Positions 40,495 to 49,466 are shown, counted from the stretch's first letter. The stretch: DNA of 64,000 nt from JBMOKT01 sp049323895 (GCA_049323895.1 JBMOKT010000013.1:62001-126000); one strand, 5' to 3'. Made by a program: numbers and translations. Notes: generated by a model from the letters alone, not told the origin.

Positions 40495-42195
40495 ATGATA
40501 GAAAGGATAATTAGCTCCATACTTAACTCAACCCATGATGCTTTAGTGGCAATAAATATTAACGAGGAAATAGTAATATTTAATACAGCAGCTGAAAAGT
40601 TGATTGGGCGCAATGCTGAAGATGTAATGGGACGTCCTGTTAAAGAAGTTATAAAAAATACCCGTCTGCCGGAGATTCTCAAAACAGGAATCGCTGAAAT
40701 AAACCAACAGCAAAATTTGGATGAGATCAACATAATTACTAATAGGGTTCCAGTATTTGACCAACAAGGCAGGATAATCGGGGCTGCTGCGGTGTTCCGT
40801 GACATTTCCGAGGTTATTCAGTTAGCTGAAAAAATTACTAATCTTCAGCAAATTAAATCACTTTTAGAGGCGGTAATTAACTCAACCCAGGATGCCATAT
40901 CTGTTGTGGATGAAAAGGGCTATGGCATTATGATTAATCCTGCGTATACAAAGCTGACAGGACTAAAAGAAGAGGATGTGCTAAACAAACCTGCTACGGT
41001 GGATATTGCAGAAGGTGAAAGCATGCATCTTCATGTTTTAAAAACCCGTAAACCAGTCAAAGGTGTTGTAATGAAAGTAGGACCAAACCGTCGGGAAGTG
41101 GTGGTAAATGTTGCACCAATCGAAGTAAATGGAACGTTAAAGGGAAGTGTCGGTGTCATTCAGGACATTTCGGAAATTAAAAAGCTTTCCCAGGAGTTAT
41201 ATAAAGCCAAAAGGATTATTCGCAGATTAGAAGCAAAATATAATTTTGCAGATATTGTGGGCAACAGTGAACATTTGAAAAGTGTAATTGAGCAGGCAAG
41301 AAGAGCTGCACCTACTCCTGCTACTGTTTTATTGCGAGGAGAAAGCGGAACGGGAAAGGAAATGTTTGCCCATGCTATCCACAATGCCAGCAACCGCATC
41401 ACAGGACAATTTGTGAGGGTTAATTGTGCTGCCATTAATGAGAACCTTTTAGAAAGCGAATTGTTCGGATATGTAGAAGGTGCTTTTTCCGGTGCGGTCA
41501 AAGGTGGAAAAGTTGGCTTATTTGATGAGGCTAACGGCGGTACTATTTTTTTAGATGAAATTGGTGAGATAAGCTGGAATTTACAGACAAAATTGTTACG
41601 GGTTTTGCAGGAACGGGAGATTCTGCGAGTAGGGGATACAAAACCGAGACCAATTGATGTAAGGGTCATTGCGGCGACTAATGCTGATTTGGAATCTTTG
41701 GTAGAAAAAAAACAATTTCGACAGGATTTGTATTTCAGGTTAAATGTGATTCCCATTTATATACCGCCGCTAAGGGAAAGGGAAGAAGATATCATAACCC
41801 TTATTAATCATATTATCCAAAAACTTAACCATGAATACGGAAGGAATATATCCAAGGTGAGTCAAGAAGGTATGGAATATTTGCTGAAACATGATTGGCC
41901 GGGGAATGTAAGGGAATTAGAAAATGCCCTTGGAAGGGCAATAATCAATATGAAGTTTCAAGATAGTATAATAGAATTAAAACATTTACCATCCTTAGTG
42001 GGTCGGGATAATGTTGCTGCCATAGATACGGTGGATATCAACAGTTCCTACGACCAGCTTTTTGCTAAGTGGGAAAAGAAATTATTAGAAAACGTTTTGG
42101 AAAGCTGCAAATATAATAAAACTGAAGCGGCACGCAAATTAAATATTTCTATCAGGAATCTTTACTATAAATTAGAAAAGCATGGATTTAAATAA
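40495..42195 (+). CDS. PAS-PAS-AAA+-Fis sigma-54-dependent activator
   Basis: The protein has 566 residues: two PAS domains (about 1-110 and 120-225), a AAA+ domain with Walker A GESGTGKE and Walker B GGTIFLDEIGE, the sigma-54 contact loop GAFSGA (canonical GAFTGA with T to S), and a C-terminal Fis-type helix-turn-helix (NKTEAARKLNISIRNLYYKLEKHGFK). It lies next to ilvE and 1.2 kb upstream of a sigma-54 promoter that precedes leucine dehydrogenase and vor. It is therefore the likely BkdR-like activator of branched-chain amino acid catabolism. The PAS ligand is unknown. Confidence 0.93.
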   Translation: MIERIISSILNSTHDALVAININEEIVIFNTAAEKLIGRNAEDVMGRPVKEVIKNTRLPEILKTGIAEINQQQNLDEINIITNRVPVFDQQGRIIGAAAVFRDISEVIQLAEKITNLQQIKSLLEAVINSTQDAISVVDEKGYGIMINPAYTKLTGLKEEDVLNKPATVDIAEGESMHLHVLKTRKPVKGVVMKVGPNRREVVVNVAPIEVNGTLKGSVGVIQDISEIKKLSQELYKAKRIIRRLEAKYNFADIVGNSEHLKSVIEQARRAAPTPATVLLRGESGTGKEMFAHAIHNASNRITGQFVRVNCAAINENLLESELFGYVEGAFSGAVKGGKVGLFDEANGGTIFLDEIGEISWNLQTKLLRVLQEREILRVGDTKPRPIDVRVIAATNADLESLVEKKQFRQDLYFRLNVIPIYIPPLREREEDIITLINHIIQKLNHEYGRNISKVSQEGMEYLLKHDWPGNVRELENALGRAIINMKFQDSIIELKHLPSLVGRDNVAAIDTVDINSSYDQLFAKWEKKLLENVLESCKYNKTEAARKLNISIRNLYYKLEKHGFK

Positions 42196-42265
42196 AACAA
42201 TATTTTATAATCTTTTGATATGTTATATAATTACTAAATAATAATATTAACCAGGAGGAGTAAAG

Positions 42266-43324
42266 ATGGAGTTGAAAATAGTTAAGACTTCTTCCCCCAA
42301 AGAAAAGCCGCAAAAAATCAGCAGCTTTGGAACACTATTTACAGACCATATGCTAGTTATGGATTTTTCAAAAAATGAGGAGTGGCATGATTTAAGAATT
42401 GAGCCATATAGTCCATTCTCCCTAGATCCTTCTGCTTGTTCCCTGCATTATGGACAGGGGGTTTTTGAAGGATTAAAAGCATATAAAACCGGTGATGGCA
42501 ATATTCAATTGTTTAGACCCCGTGATAACTTAGTGAGGCTGAACAATTCCTGCCGCAAGGTTTGCATACCGGAAATAAATGTAGACCAAGTACTTGATGG
42601 TTTGCTCGAACTTTTAAAATTAGAAGCTGACTGGATTCCTCAGGAAGAAGGAACATCATTGTATATCCGCCCCTTTATAATTGCCACCGAAGCCTTTTTG
42701 GGAGTTAGGCCTGCGGTGGAATATAAACTATTTATTATTTTGTCTCCAGTAGGTGCATACTACGCCGAAGGATTAAAGCCTGTAAAAATCATGGTTGAAG
42801 AATATTATGTACGGGCAGTAAAGGGAGGTCTTGGTGAAGCAAAGACCATGGCTAACTATGCTGCAAGCCTATTGGCGGCTGAAGAAGCCAAGAAAAAAGG
42901 TTATTCGCAGGTTTTATGGCTGGATGGTGTAGAAAGAAAATATGTAGAAGAAGTAGGAACAATGAATATTTTCTTTAAAATTAACGGGACCGTAGTTACG
43001 CCAGAGTTAAATGGAAGCATACTGCAGGGAATAACCAGGGATTCTGTTATAAAGGTATTGAAGCAATGGAATGTTCCTGTGGAGGAAAGAAAGATATCTA
43101 TAGGAGAAGTGATGCTGGCGGCACAAAAGGGGGAACTGGAAGAAGTATTTGGGACAGGAACGGCAGCTGTTATATCTCCCGTAGGCAAGATGTTCTATGG
43201 AGGACAGGAAATAAGTATAGACAACTATGATACTGACAGCATCTGCCTTAAACTATATGATTATATAACCAGTTTACAATATGGAAAAGAAAAAGATGAC
43301 TTTGGTTGGGTAAAAAAGTTATAA
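42266..43324 (+). CDS. ilvE: Branched-chain amino acid aminotransferase
   Basis: This 352-residue fold-type IV PLP enzyme has SLHYGQGVFEGLKAYK, YIRPFIIATEAFLGVRP, KGGLGEAKTMANYAASLLA (PLP lysine region), the EVGTMNIFF signature and GTGTAAVISPVG. It interconverts Leu, Ile and Val with their 2-oxoacids. The length is typical of BCAT II. Located between the sigma-54 activator and leucine dehydrogenase, it probably serves degradation as well as synthesis. AGGAGGAG precedes the ATG. Confidence 0.96.
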   Translation: MELKIVKTSSPKEKPQKISSFGTLFTDHMLVMDFSKNEEWHDLRIEPYSPFSLDPSACSLHYGQGVFEGLKAYKTGDGNIQLFRPRDNLVRLNNSCRKVCIPEINVDQVLDGLLELLKLEADWIPQEEGTSLYIRPFIIATEAFLGVRPAVEYKLFIILSPVGAYYAEGLKPVKIMVEEYYVRAVKGGLGEAKTMANYAASLLAAEEAKKKGYSQVLWLDGVERKYVEEVGTMNIFFKINGTVVTPELNGSILQGITRDSVIKVLKQWNVPVEERKISIGEVMLAAQKGELEEVFGTGTAAVISPVGKMFYGGQEISIDNYDTDSICLKLYDYITSLQYGKEKDDFGWVKKL

Positions 43325-43333
43325 TAAGTTTTC

Positions 43334-43386
43334 AATCCTGCAAGCTTTTGCTTGCAGGATTTTGCATTATATGCAAAATCCTGCAG
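43334..43386 (+). promoter_or_regulatory. Overlapping palindromes: ilvE terminator and/or activator-binding site
   Basis: AATCCTGCAAG (43334-43344) pairs perfectly with CTTGCAGGATT (43351-43361), giving an 11-bp hairpin followed by TTTTGC. The second arm also pairs with a third copy: GCAGGATTTTGCAT (43354-43367) with ATGCAAAATCCTGC (43371-43384), 14 bp with a 3-nt loop. The three alternating AATCCTGCA half-sites lie about 30 bp upstream of the sigma-54 promoter. They could be the enhancer bound by the activator, an ilvE terminator, or both. Confidence 0.7.
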
Positions 43387-43415
43387 ACATTTAATTTAAA
43401 ACTACCCCATAATTA

Positions 43416-43432
43416 ATGGCACGTTTTTTGCA
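43416..43432 (+). promoter_or_regulatory. Sigma-54 (RpoN) promoter upstream of leucine dehydrogenase
   Basis: ATGGCACGTTTTTTGCA matches the -24/-12 consensus (TGGCAC-N5-TTGCA), with the GG (43418-43419) and GC (43430-43431) separated by the required 10 nt. It lies about 57 nt before the TTG start of leucine dehydrogenase. A sigma-54 activator gene lies just upstream of ilvE. Confidence 0.9.
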
Positions 43433-43489
43433 AAAGATAATGGAGAAAGAGAGATATATATAAATAGATTTTTGAGGGGGTAGATTATT

Positions 43490-44557
43490 TTGAAAGTTTT
43501 TGATTATCTGCAAAAGTATGATTATGAACAATTGGTGCTTTGTCAGGATGAAACCTCCGGTCTAAAAGCAATTATTGCCATTCATGACACTACTTTAGGA
43601 TCTGCTTTGGGTGGAACAAGATTTTGGACTTATGCCAGTGAAGAGGAAGCAATAGTGGACGCTTTGAGGCTTTCCCGAGGTATGACCTACAAAAATGCTG
43701 CTGCAGGATTAAACATAGGCGGAGGGAAAACTGTTATAATTGGAAATCCTTATACTGACAAATCCGAGGCTTTATTTAGAGCTTTTGGGCGTTATGTCCA
43801 CTCCTTAGGTGGTAGATATATTACTGCCGAGGATGTAGGGACTTCCGTGCAGGATATGGAGTATATTCGCATGGAAACTCCTTATGTTTGCGGCACGGTT
43901 GGTCAGGGAGGAAGTGGTGACCCATCTCCGGCCACAGCCTTTGGTGTATGGAAAGGTATTAAGGCCTGCGCCAATGTGAAATGGAGAAGTGACTCCTTAA
44001 AGGATAAAGTAGTAGCCGTTCAGGGTTTGGGGAATGTAGGAAGCAATTTATGCCGCCACCTGACCGAAGAAGGGGCAAAACTAATTATCACTGATATAAA
44101 TGCTAATAATATTGAAAAGGTAGTCAACCAGTATGATGCTCAGGTTGTTAAGCCCGATGAAATTTATTCTGTGGAATGTGATATTTTTGCACCTTGTGCT
44201 TTAGGAGCAGGTGTTAATGATAATACAATTGATAAATTAAAATGTTCAATTATTGCTGGTGCTGCAAATAATGTACTGCAAAATCCCGAACACGGTGATG
44301 CTCTTCATAAAAAAGGTATATTATATGCACCTGATTTTGTAATAAACGCCGGTGGAGTAATAAACGTTGCAGAAGAGTTGAATGGATATAACAAAGAAAA
44401 GGCATACGCTAAAATTGCAAAAATTTATGATAACGTGCTTGGAGTATTCAAGATTTCTGAGCGGGATCAAATTCCCACATATCTAGCCGCCGAACGCCTT
44501 GCTGAAGAGCGCATCAATAAAATAGGCAAAGTAAGAAATACTTATTTAAGTAAGTAG
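43490..44557 (+). CDS. bcd: Leucine (branched-chain amino acid) dehydrogenase
   Basis: This 355-residue NAD-dependent Glu/Leu/Phe/Val dehydrogenase has the catalytic lysine motif GLNIGGGKTVII, GGRYITAEDVGTS, and the Rossmann motif VAVQGLGNVGSNLC. Its size matches leucine dehydrogenase rather than glutamate dehydrogenase. It oxidatively deaminates branched-chain amino acids to 2-oxoacids for VOR downstream. It starts at TTG 43490 with GAGGGGGT upstream, behind the sigma-54 promoter. Confidence 0.93.
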   Translation: MKVFDYLQKYDYEQLVLCQDETSGLKAIIAIHDTTLGSALGGTRFWTYASEEEAIVDALRLSRGMTYKNAAAGLNIGGGKTVIIGNPYTDKSEALFRAFGRYVHSLGGRYITAEDVGTSVQDMEYIRMETPYVCGTVGQGGSGDPSPATAFGVWKGIKACANVKWRSDSLKDKVVAVQGLGNVGSNLCRHLTEEGAKLIITDINANNIEKVVNQYDAQVVKPDEIYSVECDIFAPCALGAGVNDNTIDKLKCSIIAGAANNVLQNPEHGDALHKKGILYAPDFVINAGGVINVAEELNGYNKEKAYAKIAKIYDNVLGVFKISERDQIPTYLAAERLAEERINKIGKVRNTYLSK

Positions 44558-44633
44558 ACTAAATCATACTTTTCATTCTTCTCAATTTGCATCTTACTTC
44601 TAAATATATATATTGCCTGAACGGGGGTTAACA

Positions 44634-45278
44634 ATGATTACGGTTTTAACTGGCAATTTTGGCAGTGGAAAAACGGAAATATCCATAAATATAGCTGTAA
44701 AAAATAAAAGTACATTAATTGATCTGGATATTGTCAATCCCTATTTCCGTTCCCGTAAAGCAAAAGAAAAGCTGGAACAAAAAGGGGTAAAGCTGATTGT
44801 GCCTCCTCCCCATCTGGCAAACTCCGATCTTCCTGTGGTGATTCCAGAGATTTTGGGTGAGTTGCAGCAGGAAGATGCGAACAAGATTATAGATGTTGGG
44901 GGAGATAATGTAGGTGCTATTGTACTGGGAAGGTTTAGCAGCCTGCTCAATGAAAAAAAAGCAAAGGTTTTTCTAGTGATAAATCCTTTTCGCCCCCTTA
45001 CCCAGAACTATGATGGTGCGTTTGAGATAATGGAATCAATACAAAGGGCTGCCGGCATAAAAATTTCCGCTATTATAAGCAACCCTAATCTTGGGCGGTA
45101 TACCCAAATTGAAAACATTATTGAAGGACATCAAAAGGTTGTTTCCATTGCAAAGGAATTGAATAAAGAAATTGAATTTTTATGCTGTAAGGAAATTTTT
45201 GCGAAGAAGGTGCAAGGACTGGTTGATATACCTGTAATGGGTATTGATATTTATATGTTAACTCCATGGGAAGAATAA
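44634..45278 (+). CDS. P-loop ATP-binding protein associated with the vor operon
   Basis: This 214-residue protein has the P-loop TGNFGSGKTEISINIA, then TLIDLDIVNPYFRSR and KIIDVGGDNVGAIVLGR, resembling ParA/MinD/NifH-type deviant Walker folds without the signature Lys. It sits between leucine dehydrogenase and vorD. It may help cofactor insertion or regulation of the oxidoreductase, but no function is established. ATG 44634 follows GGGGGTTAAC. Confidence 0.75.
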   Translation: MITVLTGNFGSGKTEISINIAVKNKSTLIDLDIVNPYFRSRKAKEKLEQKGVKLIVPPPHLANSDLPVVIPEILGELQQEDANKIIDVGGDNVGAIVLGRFSSLLNEKKAKVFLVINPFRPLTQNYDGAFEIMESIQRAAGIKISAIISNPNLGRYTQIENIIEGHQKVVSIAKELNKEIEFLCCKEIFAKKVQGLVDIPVMGIDIYMLTPWEE

Positions 45279-45294
45279 ACAGGAGGTGAAAGGC

Positions 45295-45528
45295 TTGAAA
45301 AGGGTAATTTTTCATGAGGAAAAATGTAAGGGTTGTGAATTATGCACAACGGTCTGCCCTAAGAAGATTGTTTTTATGGATGAAACAAAAATAAACAGCA
45401 AAGGATTTCATCCTGCAACTGTTAAAGAACAGGATGAATGTATATCCTGTGGGTTCTGTGCCATAATGTGTCCTGATGTTGTAATTGAGGTTCGCAAGCC
45501 GCCTAAGGAGGGGAAAAAGGATGAGTAA
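45295..45528 (+). CDS. vorD: 2-oxoacid:ferredoxin oxidoreductase, ferredoxin-like delta subunit
   Basis: This 77-residue protein has two 4Fe-4S motifs (CKGCELCTTVCPK and CISCGFCAIMCPD). It transfers electrons from the TPP active site to free ferredoxin. TTG 45295 has AGGAGGTG 6 nt upstream; a GTG at 45286 falls inside that site. It overlaps vorB by 8 nt. Confidence 0.92.
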   Translation: MKRVIFHEEKCKGCELCTTVCPKKIVFMDETKINSKGFHPATVKEQDECISCGFCAIMCPDVVIEVRKPPKEGKKDE

Positions 45529-46576
45529 GATATTAATGAAGGGCAATGAGGCTTTAGGTGAAGCTGCGATTAAAGCAGGATGCAGATATTTTTTCGGTTA
45601 TCCAATCACACCGCAAAATGAAATTCCCCAGTATCTTTCTAAAAGGATGCCGGAAGTGGGAGGTGTTTACCTCCAAGCCGAGAGTGAAGTGGCGGCAATT
45701 AATATGGTATATGGAGCAGCTGGTTCAGGTGCCAGGGTAATGACCTCATCTTCAAGTCCCGGTGTTAGTTTAAAAATGGAAGGTTTATCATATATTGCGG
45801 GAGCTGAATTACCTTGTGTAATTGTAAATATGATGAGGGGAGGTCCCGGGCTGGGAAGTATTCAGCCGGCACAAGGGGATTATTTCCAAGCTACCAAAGG
45901 CGGAGGGCATGGTGATTATAGAACACTGGTTCTGGCGCCGGCATCAATTCAAGAAGCTGTTGATTTAATTATTGAAGCTTTTGATTTGGCTGATAAGTAT
46001 CGGAATCCTGTTATGATTCTTGGTGACGGGGTATTGGGACAGATGATGGAGCCGGTGGAATTTAAAAAGACTGATGATATTACCTTGCCCCACAAGGATT
46101 GGGCTGCAACAGGCAAGAAAAATAGAAAGAAAAATGTGATTAATTCTTTATATTTACAAGCAGAAAAGCTTGAACAGCATGTTTTGTGTCTAGCAGAAAA
46201 GTTTGGAGAAATGGAAGCTAAGGAACAAAGAGCCGAAACCTATCTTGCAGATGATGCTGAGATTCTCCTTGCTGCTTATGGAACCACCTCCCGGGTATGT
46301 AAAGCAGCTATAGATATGGCGAGGGAAGAAGGCATTAAAGCAGGGCTGTTCAGACCAATTTCTTTATGGCCCTACCCTGTTATTGCCCTGCAGGATATTT
46401 TGCCCGGCGTTAAGGGGATACTGACTGTTGAAATGAGTTTAGGTCAAATGGTTGAAGATGTACGCCTGGCTGTAAACGGCAAAGTACCTGTTGACTTTTA
46501 TGGCCGAACAGGCGGAATGGTACCTACTGCTAGAGCAGTCTACGAAAAAATAATGGCTTTCCAGGAGGTGTTATAG
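45521..46576 (+). CDS. vorB: 2-oxoisovalerate:ferredoxin oxidoreductase alpha subunit VorB
   Basis: This 351-residue pyruvate:ferredoxin oxidoreductase-type alpha subunit has MKGNEALGEAAIKAGCRYFFGYPITPQNEIP, AESEVAAINMVYGAAGSGARVMTSSSSPG and NMMRGGPGLGSIQPAQGDY. The last of these is typical of VOR and KOR. The association with leucine dehydrogenase and ilvE favours branched-chain oxoacids. It converts them to acyl-CoA and CO2, reducing ferredoxin. ATG 45521 follows AAGGAGGGG. Confidence 0.93.
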   Translation: MSKILMKGNEALGEAAIKAGCRYFFGYPITPQNEIPQYLSKRMPEVGGVYLQAESEVAAINMVYGAAGSGARVMTSSSSPGVSLKMEGLSYIAGAELPCVIVNMMRGGPGLGSIQPAQGDYFQATKGGGHGDYRTLVLAPASIQEAVDLIIEAFDLADKYRNPVMILGDGVLGQMMEPVEFKKTDDITLPHKDWAATGKKNRKKNVINSLYLQAEKLEQHVLCLAEKFGEMEAKEQRAETYLADDAEILLAAYGTTSRVCKAAIDMAREEGIKAGLFRPISLWPYPVIALQDILPGVKGILTVEMSLGQMVEDVRLAVNGKVPVDFYGRTGGMVPTARAVYEKIMAFQEVL

Positions 46577-46577
46577 G

Positions 46578-47324
46578 ATGACAGTGGTATTTGAAAAACC
46601 AAAAGCTTTAGAAGATGTTACATTACACTATTGTCCCGGTTGTACCCATGGCATAATACACCGCCTGGTGGCAGAGGTAATTGATGAATTGGATATTCAG
46701 GATAAAACTGTGGGGGTTGCTCCTGTTGGCTGTGCGGTATTATGTTATGAATATTTTGATGTCGACATGCAAGAGGCTGCCCATGGAAGGGCACCTGCTG
46801 TAGCAACAGGAATAAAAAGGGTGCTCCCGCAAAACATTGTATTTACTTACCAAGGAGATGGAGATTTGGCATCCATAGGTATGGCTGAGGTTGTTCATGC
46901 CGCTGCCCGGGGCGAAAAAATTACTATAATCTTTGTAAACAATGCAATTTATGGAATGACTGGAGGTCAGATGGCACCTACTACCCTGGTGGGGCAGGTA
47001 ACCAATACTTCTCCTCTGGGCAGGAAAGCAGAGCATTCCGGTTATCCCATTAGGGTATCTGAAATGCTGGGCTCTCTTGTGGGTCCTGGTAATTATATTA
47101 AGAGGGTCTCAGTACATGATCCAAAACATATTCGTCAAGCCAAGAAAGCCATTAAGGAAGCCTTTGAGAATCAAATCCAAGGCAAGGGTTTTTCTTTGGT
47201 TGAAATTTTATCAACTTGTCCTACTAACTGGGGCAAAACTCCTGTGGAGTCGCTTAAATGGCTGGAAGAAAAAATGATTCCCTACTATCCTTTAGGAGAT
47301 TTTTCGCCAAAGGAGGGGATTTAA
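46578..47324 (+). CDS. vorA: 2-oxoisovalerate:ferredoxin oxidoreductase TPP-binding beta subunit
   Basis: This 248-residue TPP-binding subunit has the motif YQGDGDLASIGMAEVVHAAARGEKITIIFVNNAIYGMTGGQM (GDG...N) and HYCPGCTHGIIHRL at the N-terminus. It carries the thiamine diphosphate chemistry of VOR. It is followed without gap by the gamma subunit. Confidence 0.94.
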   Translation: MTVVFEKPKALEDVTLHYCPGCTHGIIHRLVAEVIDELDIQDKTVGVAPVGCAVLCYEYFDVDMQEAAHGRAPAVATGIKRVLPQNIVFTYQGDGDLASIGMAEVVHAAARGEKITIIFVNNAIYGMTGGQMAPTTLVGQVTNTSPLGRKAEHSGYPIRVSEMLGSLVGPGNYIKRVSVHDPKHIRQAKKAIKEAFENQIQGKGFSLVEILSTCPTNWGKTPVESLKWLEEKMIPYYPLGDFSPKEGI

Positions 47325-47861
47325 ATGATAGAAGAAATAATTATTGCGGGATTTGGCGGACAAGGTGTAATGTCTATGGGGCAGCTTTTAGCTTATGCCG
47401 GAATGTTGGAAAATAAACAGGTTGCCTGGATACCGTCTTATGGACCAGAAATGAGAGGGGGTACAGCAAATTGTGCTGTCACTATCAGTGATGAGCAGAT
47501 TAGTTCTCCTCTCGTCACAGAACCTTCCGTTTGTATAGTAATGAATAAACCATCCCTGGAAAAATTTGAAGCTACCATCAAAACAGGTGGAATTTTATTT
47601 ATTAATACATCCCTGGTAGATATCAAACCAAAAAGGCAAGACATAAAGATTTATGAAATACCTGCCAATGAAATAGCCAATGAAATAGGCAACAGTAAAG
47701 TTGCAAATATGGTTATGCTGGGTGCTGTATTGGAAATAACTAAGGCAGTTAGTACAAATTCTATAATTGAATCACTGAAAAAGGTACTTCCTGTCCAACG
47801 CCATAATTTAATTCCTTTAAATGCAAGTGCATTGGAAAAAGGAGCACAATTTATAAATTAA
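47325..47861 (+). CDS. vorC: 2-oxoacid:ferredoxin oxidoreductase gamma subunit VorC
   Basis: This 178-residue gamma domain has IAGFGGQGVMSMGQLLAYAGM, the SYGPEMRGGTANCAVTISDEQI CoA-binding-type loop and a C-terminal NSKVANMVMLGAVLEIT. It completes a four-subunit VOR (DBAC order). AAGGAGGGG precedes the ATG. Confidence 0.94.
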   Translation: MIEEIIIAGFGGQGVMSMGQLLAYAGMLENKQVAWIPSYGPEMRGGTANCAVTISDEQISSPLVTEPSVCIVMNKPSLEKFEATIKTGGILFINTSLVDIKPKRQDIKIYEIPANEIANEIGNSKVANMVMLGAVLEITKAVSTNSIIESLKKVLPVQRHNLIPLNASALEKGAQFIN

Positions 47862-47885
47862 GCCGGTTTTTCCGGCTTTTTTTTA
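47861..47885 (+). terminator. Intrinsic terminator after vorC
   Basis: AGCCGG pairs with CCGGCT around a T loop and is followed by eight Ts. It ends the leucine dehydrogenase-vor transcript. Confidence 0.9.
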
Positions 47886-47959
47886 TATAATAAAATTTCC
47901 CTTATTTTTTTATAAATTAAAATTTTTTAAATTATATGTTATTATTTACCGGATAAACA

Positions 47960-47988
47960 TTGTTTCAAAATAATATTTTTAGTATAAT
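47960..47988 (+). promoter_or_regulatory. Sigma-A-type promoter of the NSS transporter
   Basis: TTGTTT (47960-47965) and TATAAT (47983-47988) are separated by 17 nt in an AT-rich region. It lies about 80 nt before the gene. Confidence 0.55.
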
Positions 47989-48070
47989 ATTTATGTTATA
48001 TGTTATATAATACATAATTTTGTGTAATGTATAACAGAACTTATATTAATTTTTTGAGGAGGGAAATTGA

Positions 48071-49450
48071 ATGCAAACAGGAGGAATGCAACAACGGGAA
48101 AACTGGGGTTCACGGCTTGGTTTTATATTTGCTGCTGCCGGTTCTGCCATTGGTCTCGGCAACATCTGGAAGTTCCCCTATATGACTGGTCAATATGGAG
48201 GAGCTGCCTTTGTTTTAGTCTACTTTGCCGCAGTATTGTTTATTGGTATTACAGTAATGTTGGCAGAATTTGTTATTGGTAGAAGTGCTGGTCAAGATGC
48301 TATAGGTTCCTTTAGAAAATTAGCACCGGGAACACCATGGTGGATTACTGGAGCAATGGGAATTTTAGCCGCATTTATGATTTTATCTTTTTATGGTGTT
48401 GTTGGCGGCTGGACAATTGCTTATATTATTAAAAGTCTTACAGGTTCATTGGCAGGATTAACCGCTGCTGATTATGACTCCATCTTCGGAGCCTTTATTA
48501 CTAATACTACCCAGCCTATCTTCTGGCAAGTAATATTTATGGCTGCCACTATCATAATTGTTGTTTTAGGTATCCAAGGCGGTATTGAAAAGTGGAGTAA
48601 AATTTTAATGCCAGCCATTTTTGGAATATTAGTTTTACTAATTATCAGAGGAGTAACATTAGAAGGTGCTGGTGCAGGGTTGTCTTTTTATCTGAATCCT
48701 GATTTTTCAAAAATCAACGGATCTGTTATTCTGGCTGCCTTAGGTCAAGCGTTCTTCTCACTGAGTCTGGGTATGGGTACTATGATTACTTACGGTAGTT
48801 ATTTATCCAAAAAAGAAAATTTACCCAGTGCTGCCGTAACAGTTGCTGGTCTTGATACACTTGTTGCTTTCATGGCAGGTTTAGCAATATTCCCCGCTCT
48901 TTTTGCTGGTGGAATGGATCCCTCGGTTGCAGGGCCAGGATTAGTGTTTGTGGTACTGCCTGCAGTATTTTCACAAATGCCTTTAGGTTCTTTCTTTGCT
49001 ACTATATTCTTTATTCTGCTTGCTTTCGCTGCATTAACTTCATCTATCTCCATCCTCGAATGCGTAGTTGCTTACTTAAAAGACCAGGTTGGCTGGTCCA
49101 GAAAGAACGCTGCCGTAATTATCGGTATTATTATCACTATCGTTGGGGTAGCATGTTCTCTGTCCTTAGGTGCTTGGAGCGAGTATACTGTTCCATTCCC
49201 AGGTCACGGAGAATTAGGTTTCTTTGACCTAATGGATACAATTTCTTCTAAAATATTATTAACTCTTGGTGCATTATTCATTTGCCTATTTATTGGATTT
49301 AAATGGGGTACTGGAAATGCAGTTAAGGAATTAACAAATAATGGCGAGCTTCAAATTGGCTGGTTAAATGCATGGGCTATCCTTGTCAAGTATGTAGCAC
49401 CAGTGGTAATTTTCATTGTTATCTTATACGGATTTGGCATAGTTGGCTAA
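48071..49450 (+). CDS. Sodium-dependent amino acid transporter (NSS/SNF family)
   Basis: This 459-residue protein has about 11-12 membrane helices in the LeuT fold. WGSRLGFIFAAAGSAIGLGNIWKFPYMTGQYGGAAF is the diagnostic TM1 region, followed by FFSLSLGMGTMITYGSYL and the TM8 SSISILECVVAYLKDQ. It is a Na+-coupled importer. Proximity to the branched-chain amino acid oxidation operon suggests a hydrophobic amino acid substrate, which is inference. GAGGAGGG precedes the ATG. Confidence 0.94.
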   Translation: MQTGGMQQRENWGSRLGFIFAAAGSAIGLGNIWKFPYMTGQYGGAAFVLVYFAAVLFIGITVMLAEFVIGRSAGQDAIGSFRKLAPGTPWWITGAMGILAAFMILSFYGVVGGWTIAYIIKSLTGSLAGLTAADYDSIFGAFITNTTQPIFWQVIFMAATIIIVVLGIQGGIEKWSKILMPAIFGILVLLIIRGVTLEGAGAGLSFYLNPDFSKINGSVILAALGQAFFSLSLGMGTMITYGSYLSKKENLPSAAVTVAGLDTLVAFMAGLAIFPALFAGGMDPSVAGPGLVFVVLPAVFSQMPLGSFFATIFFILLAFAALTSSISILECVVAYLKDQVGWSRKNAAVIIGIIITIVGVACSLSLGAWSEYTVPFPGHGELGFFDLMDTISSKILLTLGALFICLFIGFKWGTGNAVKELTNNGELQIGWLNAWAILVKYVAPVVIFIVILYGFGIVG

Positions 49451-49466
49451 AAAATAAAAAAATTCC

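Noticed and set aside
43334..43361. Simple terminator only after ilvE
   Set aside because: The hairpin does resemble a terminator, but the third half-site and the larger alternative stem are not explained by that alone, so it is listed as a regulatory site with both readings.
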